Of a DNA stretch of 64,000 nucleotides, positions 1 to 8,150 are shown piece after piece. The translations under genes were made by a program, and so were the position numbers. This stretch comes from JBCCTX01 sp965263105 (lineage in GTDB: Bacteria > Bacteroidota > Bacteroidia > J057): the NCBI GenBank assembly GCA_965263105.1, contig CBDHGL010000003.1:1-64000 (forward strand). Direction: 5' to 3'. Below the pieces are notes generated by a model. That model ran no database searches, was not told where the DNA came from, and saw nothing but the letters and a program-made list of their open reading frames with translations. Each line of letters begins with the position of its first letter. Within the stretch, counting starts at the first letter, position 1.

Positions 1-80
1 CTGCGAATTTCAGCAAGCTTTTTATAAAATTTAGCTCTAAGTTGGGGATCTCTTAATTTGCTCTCGTCAAACTTCTGCAT
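1..80 (-). CDS. Hypothetical protein, 5' end only (runs off the left edge)
   Basis: An ATG at 80 on the minus strand opens a frame that stays open to the window edge and begins MQKFDESKLRDPQLRAKFYK. The segment is lysine- and arginine-rich and predicted helical. It starts 26 bases after the stop of the upstream minus-strand TPR gene, so it could be the next gene of the same transcript. Only about 26 residues are visible. I do not recognise a family, and the frame could be fortuitous. Confidence 0.35.
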   Translation of the reverse strand, partial: MQKFDESKLRDPQLRAKFYKKLAEIR

Positions 81-105
81 AGCAAAATCGCAAGGTGAAA
101 ATGCC

Positions 106-1234
106 CTATTCTAGGCCTTTTTGCTGTAGACCAAAGATACTCAACTTTTGTTTGAGTTGTTGGGCCTCTTGGTCTCGGATACGGAGGAAGTAAGCCGATA
201 GTTCTTCTCGGATCTCCTCAAAATCTGGATCAAATTCTGCCTTTAGGCTATATAGGGGATCGAATTGTTGAATAGAATGATCCAAATACCCTAGGGATTG
301 CTCAGCCTCTCCGAGATAGGCATAGTACTTAGCCAGGTTGTAATAGACCTCCGGAATGCGATTAGGAGACATCTCTATAGATGCTTTTCCCAGAGCAATT
401 GCGGGAATCTGTATCTCCTAAGACATAAGCCATCCAGGAGGCCATAAAATACCCCACACTAGACAGCCCCTTATTTTCTAATCCTTTAGCATAGGTAGCA
501 CAAAGGGTGTAATGCTCTTTGGCCTTTTCTAAATCGTAAAATAGAGATGCTTCTTCATAGATATGGCCTAAGTATAAATGGGCAAAGGGGTTTCCCCTGA
601 AAGCCTCTGTACTTTGAAGAAGGTAATCTTTTGCGTCGGTGAGAAACTGAGGTTCATCGGGGTGTTTGAGATAGGTCTCAAAGGCATGCACTCCGTCATT
701 GTAGCGCTCCCGAGCTTCCGTCTTTTTGGCGTTTTCCAATAAGTCAGCTAGCAAGTTAAACCCTTGCTTAATCTCCTCCCGCTGTAATTCAAACTGACTC
801 ACCAGGCTCATCATCCCCATATCCACTGAAGCCTTTATCCCTGCTAGGCCATGAAAGAGTCGTTCCTGGGACTCGATGATTACATTTCCCAGGTTGTCAA
901 CGCGCGTGGCTATTTCGTTTAAGCCTTGGGCAGTTTGTTGAAAGCCTTTGCTAAGGGTGATTTCCAATTCGTTGAAGCCATTGACCAGAATGTGATTTTG
1001 GTCGATTAAGGTCGCTTCAATCGCTCGCTGAGATTGCTGTACTTGCTGGAAACCCTTTTCTAGCGAATGGCTAATTTCTTTTCCCGCCTTCAGATTGGCT
1101 TTGGCAATGGTGTGTGCGTGTTCCTGGGCTACGCGTTGAATTCCACTCCCCAAAACATGCAGGAAACGATTGTATTGGCGATGGACATAATAGTCCATGT
1201 CATTTTTCCTGGAAAAGGGAATGAGAAGTTTCAT
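106..1234 (-). pseudogene. Coiled-coil/TPR-like protein split by a frameshift
   Basis: Two overlapping minus-strand frames read as one protein. The N-terminal part (from 1234, or the second ATG at 1198) has a long heptad-like region with repeated KGFQQ/GFNE segments and then a helical TPR-like part (DAKDYLLQSTEAFRGNPFAHLYLGHIYEEA). It ends at 362 after a run of unrelated residues. The frame ending at 106 resumes TPR-like sequence (PEVYYNLAKYYAYLGEAEQS), and upstream of its first ATG it is open as IPAIALGKASIE back to about 417. The continuity implies one lost or gained base near 405-425. Intact length would be about 370 residues. Function is unknown; an intracellular helical scaffold is the most that can be said. 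No signal peptide is seen. A sequencing indel is a real alternative to a mutation. Confidence 0.6.
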
Positions 1235-1292
1235 ATAAGATTGTACGGAGAATAAATATATAGGATATTCGACACATCTAAATTTACTAGGT

Positions 1293-1853
1293 ATGAAAAT
1301 AGCATTTATTTTATTTACCGGCATGACCCTATTAGATTTCAATGGGGTCTATGATCCCATTGTCCGTTTGAAGGGTATGGGCTACCTACCGGACCTTAGC
1401 TGGGATATTTGTGCCTATACGGACACCGTATACGATAGTTATAATTTGGCCCTTCTTCCTCATAAGGTAAAAAATGACCTAAGTGAATATGATGTTATCA
1501 TCGTACCTGGAGGTATGGGGACAAGAACATTGAGAGATAATGAGGACTTTATGGCTTGGATTCAGACAGCTGAAAACGTTCCCTTAAAGGTATCAGTGTG
1601 TACGGGAAGCCTGCTCCTAGGATCCGCCGGATTTTTAAAGGACGTCTCAGCTACTTCCAATCCGGCTGCTTATGATTTATTAGCCCCTTATTGCAAAGAG
1701 GTGATCGAAGAGCGGATTGTGGACCAGGGCTCAGTAATAACAGCCGGAGCCGTTGCGAGTTCCCTGGATCTGGGGCTTTATTTGGTAGAAAAATGGGCTG
1801 GAATAGAGGCCCGTAAAGCTATTCGGGAAAAGATGAGTTATGGGGGGGAATAG
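1293..1853 (+). CDS. DJ-1/PfpI family protein, isonitrile-hydratase-like
   Basis: The 186-residue protein has the DJ-1/PfpI Rossmann-like fold signature: an N-terminal strand with TLLDFNG, then VIIVPGGMGT, then the nucleophile elbow VSVCTGSLLLG with Cys103. Asp15 sits where isonitrile hydratases carry an acidic residue, and the CTGSLLLG(S/A)AG elbow is typical of that branch (DJ-1/PfpI, GATase1-like superfamily). The TAGAV segment with the following helix also fits. The length is slightly short for the family. No signal peptide is present, so it is cytoplasmic. The substrate cannot be told from sequence. It is divergent to the TPR gene, with about 60 bp between starts, so the two promoters share the interval. 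Confidence 0.82.
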   Translation: MKIAFILFTGMTLLDFNGVYDPIVRLKGMGYLPDLSWDICAYTDTVYDSYNLALLPHKVKNDLSEYDVIIVPGGMGTRTLRDNEDFMAWIQTAENVPLKVSVCTGSLLLGSAGFLKDVSATSNPAAYDLLAPYCKEVIEERIVDQGSVITAGAVASSLDLGLYLVEKWAGIEARKAIREKMSYGGE

Positions 1854-1887
1854 TTTATTAGCTTATTGTCCACAGTTTTAGTTCGTT

Positions 1888-2068
1888 AGTCGACGGTCCA
1901 CAGAAAAAGGGTTAAATAGTTGAATAGTCGACAGTCCATAGTTTGGGTTGGTTAATTGGCTTGTCAGTCGACGGTCCACAGAAAAAGGGTTAAATAGTTG
2001 AATAGTCGACAGTCCATAGTTTGGGTTGGTTAATTGGCTTGTCAGTCGACGGTCCACAGTTTGGGTTC
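1888..2068. repeat. 78-bp tandem direct repeat, two full copies plus part of a third
   Basis: The unit CGACGGTCCACAGAAAAAGG... starts at 1891, again at 1969 and again at 2047, an exact 78-bp period; the third copy stops after about 20 bp. Each unit holds two related boxes, GTCGACGGTCCACAG and GTCGACAGTCCATAG, built on the palindrome GTCGAC. The first two copies look identical over their length. No reading frame of interest crosses them. The copies lie between the DJ-1 gene and the 3' end of the acylase gene. Confidence 0.85.
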
Positions 2069-2106
2069 AAGTATGAAAGGGGGTAGCCCCTAAAAATCCG
2101 GACCCC

Positions 2107-2234
2107 AGACTGTCGACCATGGACCATTAAGCTATCTAATCCTTCTCCACCCAGCCTGTCGACTATGGACCATAAAACTATCTTACCCCTCCTACCCAGC
2201 CTGTCGACCATGGACCATAAAACTATCTTACCCC
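2107..2234. repeat. Second block of GTCGAC-box repeats, 45-46 bp spacing
   Basis: Three boxes of the form CTGTCGAC(C/T)ATGGACCAT begin at 2110, 2156 and 2201. The last two are followed by the same AAAACTATCTTACCCC tail. The boxes share GTCGAC with the 78-bp block just upstream but carry GGACC where that block has GTCC, so the two blocks look like diverged or inverted members of one dispersed intergenic family. They sit immediately downstream of the acylase stop codon. Confidence 0.75.
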
Positions 2235-2255
2235 AAGGACTATTAACCCCATCCC

Positions 2256-4691
2256 CTACGGCTCAAGCCGTATCTTCTGGGTCGTCCATTTCTCTACCTC
2301 TGCCCGGCTGTATACCAAGGGAAAGTAGTCGTCCAAAACCCACATGTCGAATAGGTCACTGTAGTGTTTTCCATTAGGGTCTCCCCCCTGACCTGGAGAA
2401 TTACTTGCTAAGGAAGCGTCCCAATTTCCAACTTCTATGAGGACTTTGAAAGTAGCCCCATGGGTTTGATTGTCGTTATAGGAAGTATTTCCAACCGTAT
2501 GTCCATACCCCCCGCGTGGTGCGGGTCCTACATCGAGAATTTCCCTTAGGGAATCGTTAACAGCCAAAGTGAGGGGATGCCGAATGCTGACGTGTTTATA
2601 TTCTGGCTGGCCATATACCCAATCTGACATGTTGGCCCCCAGGCGTTTTTGAAGTTCTTGAACACTCTGAGAGAAACTCTTCTGCAACACTGATTCTACC
2701 CCCTCTTTCCCTTCTGGGAAGTTCCATTTTTCAGGTTGATCGAGTATTTCCAGGATCCGATGTAGTTGGAAACTTCCCACCCCGATAAAGGGGCGTACCC
2801 GTTCGGGAACCATTTGTTGATAAACCAGATTCATGACCTGTTTTTCAAAGGCTACATAGAGGGCTGCCACCGAAGAATTAGGAGACAGCACAAAATCCCA
2901 GGACTGTAAGGCCTCATAGGCCTCTTCCTCTGCTTCTCCCTGAATCTCGATAGCTTGAAGCATGGGGACGAGTTTGCGAGCGGGCAGGGAAAGGTAATCC
3001 GTTTGTAATTCGGCACAGGCTTCGAGGTCCCATTTTTCCGAAGAAGCAAGTACTTCTTCCAGGCGTTGGCCGCGGAAGGGGTCCGACCAGTTATAGCTCA
3101 GGGTATTGAGGTGAGGATATTCTTCTGGCGTAACGTGCTGGTTGGCAGTTTCAAAATAACCTGCCTCCATATCTTCGAGATGTGGCCGTTCTTTTATTTC
3201 AAGGTATCCTTCCCACTCATAACGGCCATCCCCCATGACAGGAACCATTCCGCTAAAGTTCTTTCGAATAGGGGTAATCCCCACGGCCTGCCAGCCCAAT
3301 TTACCGGTGGTATCGGCCCAGATCATATTTTCTCCGGGAATATGACTAAAATTACACGCCTCTCTAAAGGACTCAAAATCTGTCGCCTGGTCCATTCGCA
3401 AACTTGCCAGATAGGGAGAGCCTCCTACTTCCAGCCATCCACACCTGACTGCACAGGCAGTTTGTAGGTCCTCATCCACATATACCACCGGACCGTGGCG
3501 CGTGTACTTGTGCTCGACAATTTCAGGTGCTTGGCCTTTTACCTGAATAGTATCTTTAATTACCGTCATTTTTTCCCAGCCATCCTTGTACTTATAGCGA
3601 AGGGGGTCCTGGGGATGCAAACGATATACATATAGGTCCTCCGCATCTGTACGAAAAACCGTCAAGCCCCAGGCACCTACCCCATTATGCCCGATAGACA
3701 CACCCGGAATTTCGGGTTCACCCCCGCCTATCACATTCCAACCTGGAGCCGAAAGGTGGGAGATATAGCGCAAAGAGGGCACGGCTAAGGACCGATGCGG
3801 ATCATTGGCCATGATGGGATTTCCCCGTTTGGACTTTTCCCCCGAGATAAGCCAGTTATTGGACCCAATCCCTAAACGTTCGTCATAGAGTCTTTCTCCA
3901 TTTAGAAAATCCGCTAACTCATTATGGGTAACATCGATGCTGCCCGTATTTCTCATGTTGGGGTTGATGAGATCCTCTGGGAGAAATTTAACCGGCTTCC
4001 TGTAAGCAGAATAGAGTTCTAATATATCCTCAAAGAGTACATTGGTATAAATTAAGGGATCCAAGGTCAGATCTGGATCTTCCGGGTGAAACCAGAGAAT
4101 TTCTTTTACTTTTTTTGCTCCTAGCACGGCAACGGCCCTAGCTACATTCAATTCTTGTTGGATGTTTCCCAACAGTCCCTGATGACGAGATATGACCACT
4201 TCTGGTGTCCAGGGCTCTGGTTGTATTCCCAGAAGTTGAAACTCTAAGGGAAGAGATTCTGGATCTTTTAGGGCTTCCTCGATATAGGCATTTACTCCTT
4301 CAACATAGGAAGTGATGATCTCTTCCCCATTGGGGTGATAGTGATTCATCTCCTCTTTCATGTCCCCTCTAAACTGAAACAGACGAGTCCCTATATCTCG
4401 CTTGAGTTCTCTGGGACCTAGTATTTCCGCCACCGTTCCTGTAGCCTGGCGCCGCCATACTTCAAACTGGAATAAGCGATCCCGAGCGGCATAATAGCCC
4501 TGAGCAAAGAACAGATCATGATCATTATTGGCGTAGATATGGGGAACTCCCCAGCGGTCCACCAGAATTTCAACAGGTTCTCGAAGTTGAGGGAATTGGT
4601 GAGCTGATTCGGGTTGGAGAGGGTCCAGCCTACAGCCCAGGAGGTCCAGGCCCATCAATAGAATCAGGGCCATTCGGAAATGGTTTTTCAT
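2256..4691 (-). CDS. Penicillin acylase family lipoprotein (Ntn hydrolase)
   Basis: A large precursor of about 811 residues from the ATG at 4691. The longer frame would start at a TTG. An N-terminal hydrophobic segment ends in the lipobox LLGC, so it is probably a lipoprotein exported to the envelope. The A-chain motif VDRWGVPHIYA is followed by a spacer. The autocleavage site GSNNW has Ser277 as the new N-terminal nucleophile of the B chain, then NPIMANDPH, the standard oxyanion/Asn region of penicillin/cephalosporin/AHL acylases (S45, peptidase-like Ntn fold). The C-terminal RGGYGHTVGN also fits. Such enzymes hydrolyse amide bonds of acylated amino compounds; penicillin is only the founding substrate. 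A perfect short palindrome (TACGGCT/AGCCGTA) overlaps the stop codon. Confidence 0.92.
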   Translation of the reverse strand: MKNHFRMALILLMGLDLLGCRLDPLQPESAHQFPQLREPVEILVDRWGVPHIYANNDHDLFFAQGYYAARDRLFQFEVWRRQATGTVAEILGPRELKRDIGTRLFQFRGDMKEEMNHYHPNGEEIITSYVEGVNAYIEEALKDPESLPLEFQLLGIQPEPWTPEVVISRHQGLLGNIQQELNVARAVAVLGAKKVKEILWFHPEDPDLTLDPLIYTNVLFEDILELYSAYRKPVKFLPEDLINPNMRNTGSIDVTHNELADFLNGERLYDERLGIGSNNWLISGEKSKRGNPIMANDPHRSLAVPSLRYISHLSAPGWNVIGGGEPEIPGVSIGHNGVGAWGLTVFRTDAEDLYVYRLHPQDPLRYKYKDGWEKMTVIKDTIQVKGQAPEIVEHKYTRHGPVVYVDEDLQTACAVRCGWLEVGGSPYLASLRMDQATDFESFREACNFSHIPGENMIWADTTGKLGWQAVGITPIRKNFSGMVPVMGDGRYEWEGYLEIKERPHLEDMEAGYFETANQHVTPEEYPHLNTLSYNWSDPFRGQRLEEVLASSEKWDLEACAELQTDYLSLPARKLVPMLQAIEIQGEAEEEAYEALQSWDFVLSPNSSVAALYVAFEKQVMNLVYQQMVPERVRPFIGVGSFQLHRILEILDQPEKWNFPEGKEGVESVLQKSFSQSVQELQKRLGANMSDWVYGQPEYKHVSIRHPLTLAVNDSLREILDVGPAPRGGYGHTVGNTSYNDNQTHGATFKVLIEVGNWDASLASNSPGQGGDPNGKHYSDLFDMWVLDDYFPLVYSRAEVEKWTTQKIRLEP

Positions 4692-4813
4692 AGAGTAGAG
4701 TTGGCGTAGCCTCAATATACGAGAATTCAGGAGAAATTAGGAATTCGAGAGGGCAAATTGGCTTTTTACTCTGTGGTTAAATTCTGTTGAACCAGTACAT
4801 TCCCACATATAGG

Positions 4814-5707
4814 CTATGGCCAGATGAAATGAGCCACTACTGGATAGTGATCTGATAGGGCTCCCGTCTCTGGTCCATTTAAAATGCGGGAATAAACACA
4901 TTGCTTAGAGAGTCCGGGACTGGCGAGGATATAGTCGATTCGATGACGGTGGCGAATGATTTCGGATTCCGTTTGCCAAATGTTCATGAGCGCTGGAGCG
5001 GGAAAACTAAACCTTTCTGCAGGGTCTATATAAGGCATGCTTACATCCATTAACCCCGAAGCGAAGAAGGTAGACATGGTCGTATAATCCCAATAGCCAT
5101 GACGAAGATTTTGGTATTTCTCATTGTTTGCATCTCCGGTTTTATATCGAGCCAGCAGGGATTTTTTTCCCCGGTTTAACTCCTCATCCATAGGGGAAAG
5201 GGCATTGAAATCCCCTAGGACCAGAAATTCCTCATTGGAGAGAGAATCCATTAGGTGGGTAATAATTTGTGCTTCGCGATTCCTGGTTTTCCAATCTGCA
5301 GGACTCAAGTGGACCACGAAGAAATCGATCCCAGCAGTTTGTGCGTGTAGCATACCATGCCACATCCCTTCACGGTATTTACCCAGTAACTTTATGGGCC
5401 ATTTTGAAGTAAGCCCCACGGGGTATCCGTCTTCTTTCAATATTATGGCATAGTTATGCCCCCAAGCCTTAGCGTCCTCAGCCAATTTACTTTGGGTATA
5501 TCCGCACAACTCCTGCAGGGCTAACACATCAGCTTTTTGGAAGGCTGCCCAGGCTAAAAATTTTTGATGTCTCAGCGTATCTTTTCCCCAATCAAAGCCA
5601 TTCCAAATATTATAGCTAATTACTTTTAGGGATTTTCTACTTTCCTGGGCATGGGTTGTATGCGTGCCGAAGAAGCATAAAATAACTATCAGGAAGATTC
5701 TGCTCAT
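4814..5707 (-). CDS. Secreted endonuclease/exonuclease/phosphatase-fold protein
   Basis: The ATG at 5707 places a clean signal peptide (MSRIFLIVILCFF...AQES) at the N-terminus; the longer frame starts without one. The 297-residue product has the EEP superfamily motifs in order: VISYNIWNG (Asn), LALQEL (metal-binding Glu), VVHLSP, LVLGDFNALSP (Asp and Asn), RIDYILASP and a terminal GALSDHYPVVAHF (Asp-His pair). All catalytic positions appear present. Members cleave phosphodiester or phosphomonoester bonds in nucleic acids, lipids or inositol phosphates. The export signal makes a nuclease or sphingomyelinase-like role outside the cytoplasm likely, but the substrate is not determinable. Confidence 0.87.
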   Translation of the reverse strand: MSRIFLIVILCFFGTHTTHAQESRKSLKVISYNIWNGFDWGKDTLRHQKFLAWAAFQKADVLALQELCGYTQSKLAEDAKAWGHNYAIILKEDGYPVGLTSKWPIKLLGKYREGMWHGMLHAQTAGIDFFVVHLSPADWKTRNREAQIITHLMDSLSNEEFLVLGDFNALSPMDEELNRGKKSLLARYKTGDANNEKYQNLRHGYWDYTTMSTFFASGLMDVSMPYIDPAERFSFPAPALMNIWQTESEIIRHRHRIDYILASPGLSKQCVYSRILNGPETGALSDHYPVVAHFIWP

Positions 5708-5803
5708 ATTTTCTTTGTAAAGGGCGAAATAAGAAGAAATTTCTCTTAACCGAAAGGGCATGGGGCTGGGGGGATGAAATATAGCGTGTAGATAGATTGA
5801 AAA

Positions 5804-6205
5804 TCATCTGCCTAAAGATTTGTCCTGTATTGGTTCTTTTGACAATGGGTAGGGTTTGCTAAAGGCCTGTATCTGCATGTTGAAATGACTAGCAAGTTTC
5901 ATAGCCATGGTTTTACTGATATTTCTTCTATACATGAGAATATCTGTTACCAATTGTCTGGATACTCCGAGGTCTCGGGCTAATTGAGACTGAGAAATAT
6001 TTTCCTCCTCCAGAACATATTTTATTAATTCAACTGGATTTACGCCTACGTCATTTTCAATCTCCCGCTGCTCGTATTCATCAATTAATATTTCTAAGAG
6101 TTCCACTTCATCTTTATTCTTTTCATAATCGGACAAAACCAGTTCTTCATGAATCTCACAATAGGTATTGTATTGTTCTGTACTATATATTTTTTTGTAT
6201 TTCAT
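5804..6205 (-). CDS. higA: HigA-type antitoxin with XRE helix-turn-helix
   Basis: The ATG at 6205 overlaps the toxin stop as ATGA, which decides this start over the upstream alternative. The 133-residue protein has an acidic helical N-terminal half and a C-terminal XRE domain (ENISQSQLARDLGVSRQL, then SKTMAMKLASHF). That is the layout of antitoxins partnered with HigB of the mRNA-interferase type, where the antitoxin follows the toxin. It should neutralise the product of the preceding gene and repress the operon through the palindrome at 6568-6590. Confidence 0.85.
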   Translation of the reverse strand: MKYKKIYSTEQYNTYCEIHEELVLSDYEKNKDEVELLEILIDEYEQREIENDVGVNPVELIKYVLEEENISQSQLARDLGVSRQLVTDILMYRRNISKTMAMKLASHFNMQIQAFSKPYPLSKEPIQDKSLGR

Positions 6206-6543
6206 TTTTTTGTTTTGAACATATCGACCCAACAAATGTCAACTTGATCATATTCTATATGGTTCCCGACAAACTTTACATATAAGATAACCTGCTTTAA
6301 TGTGAAAACATACCCACAAATTAATCGATACTTATTATTTCCTATATTAAAGACTATCCTTGAGGGTTGATTGTCCTTACAGGTAATCAAATCTGCATGA
6401 TTAAAGGTTTGAGTGATATCCTGAGGTTTGTCCCAATTACTATATTTGATTCGTACATAGAATTTTTGAAATGCTTTAAGCATCTCTTTATTCTTTGAAC
6501 AATGGTCCAGGACATTTTTCCATTTAATTATGCGAACCTTCAC
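6202..6543 (-). CDS. higB: HigB-type toxin, mRNA interferase
   Basis: A basic 113-residue protein that starts at a GTG and carries the HigB-toxin pattern: an N-terminal KVRIIKWKNVLDHC, then W-x-x-P-x-D-I-x-x-x-F (NWDKPQDITQTFNHAD), then VFNIGNNKYRLICGYVF and a C-terminal VKFVGNHIEYDQVD. This is the HigB_toxin family (RelE fold, ribosome-dependent mRNA cleavage). The stop codon overlaps the antitoxin start by four bases, so the two are translationally coupled. The toxin-first order is typical of higBA. Confidence 0.87.
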   Translation of the reverse strand: MKVRIIKWKNVLDHCSKNKEMLKAFQKFYVRIKYSNWDKPQDITQTFNHADLITCKDNQPSRIVFNIGNNKYRLICGYVFTLKQVILYVKFVGNHIEYDQVDICWVDMFKTKK

Positions 6544-6556
6544 AGCCGAAACATAC

Positions 6557-6590
6557 CAAAATTATTTTTTGTACGCAAATAGCGTACAAA
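6557..6590 (-). promoter_or_regulatory. higBA promoter with overlapping operator
   Basis: A perfect inverted repeat TTTGTACGC-AAATA-GCGTACAAA lies at 6568-6590. Reading on the minus strand, a Bacteroidota -7 box TAATTTTG lies at 6564-6557, about 14 bases before the toxin GTG. The outer TTTG of the palindrome sits 22 bases upstream of it in the -33 position. The operator therefore covers the promoter spacer, a layout expected for autorepression by the antitoxin. The function is inferred; the palindrome is exact. Confidence 0.7.
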
Positions 6591-6594
6591 CCCC

Positions 6595-7821
6595 TTACTC
6601 CCTCACCCCTGCCTCCTTCTGCTCGATATACCTCAAGCCAATCGCAATACTCCGCTCCACAGCCACCGGATCTACGGCCTCTATGGTGTCTCGTAGGGTG
6701 TGATAAGCCACCAGCCCTTCCTTGGTATCCCAGTTCATGGCGGCCAGGGTAGTCGCTTCTACACCCGCTTTGGCCAGCTCGGCAGCATCGGTTCCTCCTG
6801 CCAGGAAGGGGAAAGGACTTGTAGAGATTTCATATCCGAGCTTTTGGGCAACAGCTACACAGTCTGCCGCCATATCTTTTGAAAGGGACACAAAGGAATT
6901 CAGGTCAGAAGTGAGGAAGGTCATTTGCTCGTGATTGTACATGCACTCCAGGTTGTAGTTATAGGTTTTTACCTTGGTAAGGAATTCTCGATTTGCTTTT
7001 ACATAGGCGCGCGAACCCCTTAAGCCCGCTTCTTCTGCATCCCAACTGGCGATGAGTACCCGGGTATGCTCCAGGCCTTTTCCAAGCTTTTTTTGCTGGG
7101 CCAGGTATTTACCGATTTCCATGGCAATAGCCGTGCAAACCATGTTGTCACCTGCGCCTGGGGTACCCTGCTTGCTGTAAAAGAACCACATTTGCCCTAC
7201 GAAAAAAGCATCCAATGTCAATATGCCCGTTACAACCCAGTAGGCTATCGGGCTAGAAATTTCTCCTAATGCTAAGCCCCACAGCACCCAAGTGGCTAAA
7301 AACATGAAGAGTTGGGCGACGGTTGCGAATAGGATTTTTCTCGCATAGGTAGCGGGATTTTTTTGAAGAAAATTGAATACATGAGCACTATCGTGATGGG
7401 CACTGACGATAATTTGTTGTTTCACTTCTCCACTAGGTTCTAGGGTGCCTATGACGTTTTTTCCAAACTTTTTGGGGAAGAGAAAATCGACAAACTCCTT
7501 GTAGATGAAAAACTCCAGTACGGTGATGAGTAGGGCCAGAGAGCTTAGGACAACTGCGAAGGTGAGTTGTTGTAAGTACAGGGCCAAAAGGCCTAGAAAA
7601 AACAGGAGGACATTGATACGGATATAGCCCAAGAAGGCACCAGGCCGTACGGAAAACTCCTGGACCTCTGTATGGTCCGCGAATTTGTCTATTTCTATCG
7701 CGAGGTGATCCGCACAGGCTCGACACGCATTACTACCGGTAAGTCGGTCGTTCCATTTATCGCAAACTTCGGCTGTAAAGCTGAGGGCAGATTCAGTGAG
7801 TTGGGTAAGGGAGGGGAGCAT
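6595..7821 (-). CDS. M28 family zinc aminopeptidase with inserted membrane helices
   Basis: The 408-residue protein has M28 (Zn exopeptidase) motifs: VSAHHDSAH (His/Asp metal ligands), GAGDNMVCTA (bridging Asp), SWDAEEAGLRGS (catalytic and ligand Glu), LAGGTDAAELA, and a C-terminal AYHTLRDTIE (last His ligand). Two hydrophobic hairpins are unusual: about residues 66-107 lies before the first ligand and 163-212 lies between the HHD and GDN motifs, so the active site would be assembled around a membrane anchor. There is no cleavable signal peptide. It probably trims peptides at the membrane. It stands alone on its strand with a 40-60 bp gap to the truncated gene upstream. Confidence 0.85.
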   Translation of the reverse strand: MLPSLTQLTESALSFTAEVCDKWNDRLTGSNACRACADHLAIEIDKFADHTEVQEFSVRPGAFLGYIRINVLLFFLGLLALYLQQLTFAVVLSSLALLITVLEFFIYKEFVDFLFPKKFGKNVIGTLEPSGEVKQQIIVSAHHDSAHVFNFLQKNPATYARKILFATVAQLFMFLATWVLWGLALGEISSPIAYWVVTGILTLDAFFVGQMWFFYSKQGTPGAGDNMVCTAIAMEIGKYLAQQKKLGKGLEHTRVLIASWDAEEAGLRGSRAYVKANREFLTKVKTYNYNLECMYNHEQMTFLTSDLNSFVSLSKDMAADCVAVAQKLGYEISTSPFPFLAGGTDAAELAKAGVEATTLAAMNWDTKEGLVAYHTLRDTIEAVDPVAVERSIAIGLRYIEQKEAGVRE

Positions 7822-7880
7822 GGAGTCAATGGGTAGTAGTTAATAAATAGTCAGGTAAATATAGTCCCTTTCACTATTAT

Positions 7881-8138
7881 TTAACCCCATTTTTCTGCAC
7901 AATTGCTTAAAAACTCGATGCCTATGACATTTCTGTTCCTTTTGCTCTTGTCAGGGTTTTCGTGGTCTTTCCTATTGTCTTTTCTCCAGCTAATACGACC
8001 ACAATATTTGCTTTTACACTTGTAGATGGCAATTTTACCTGTTTTGTCTTCTGTCCAGTATTCTCCTATAATGGCATCAGACTGGGCAAAGGACGACATA
8101 GGCAGTACACTGAAGATCATAAAAAGAATGATTTTCAT
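7881..8138 (-). pseudogene. DUF2147 domain protein, C-terminally truncated
   Basis: The 85-residue frame begins with a signal peptide ending in SFAQ and continues with the DUF2147 start: IIGEYWTEDKTGKIAIYKC, KYCGRISW, then RNRNVIGIEF. DUF2147 proteins normally continue for another 50-60 residues with W-x-x-G-x-I-Y-D-P and a C-terminal beta region. Here the frame stops seven residues after IGIEF, and no other frame carries the missing part before the next gene. A deletion of the 3' half is the simplest reading. Confidence 0.65.
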
Positions 8139-8150
8139 ACGAGTGAATAG

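Noticed and set aside
1888..2234. CRISPR array suggested by regular repeats
   Set aside because: Spacing is 78 bp with near-identical sequence between boxes, so there are no unique spacers, and no cas genes are nearby.
2165..2377. 70-residue plus-strand ORF in the repeat region
   Set aside because: It is made of repeat units and the antisense of the acylase 3' end.
3066..3467. 133-residue plus-strand ORF inside the acylase gene
   Set aside because: Shadow of a strong coding gene on the other strand.
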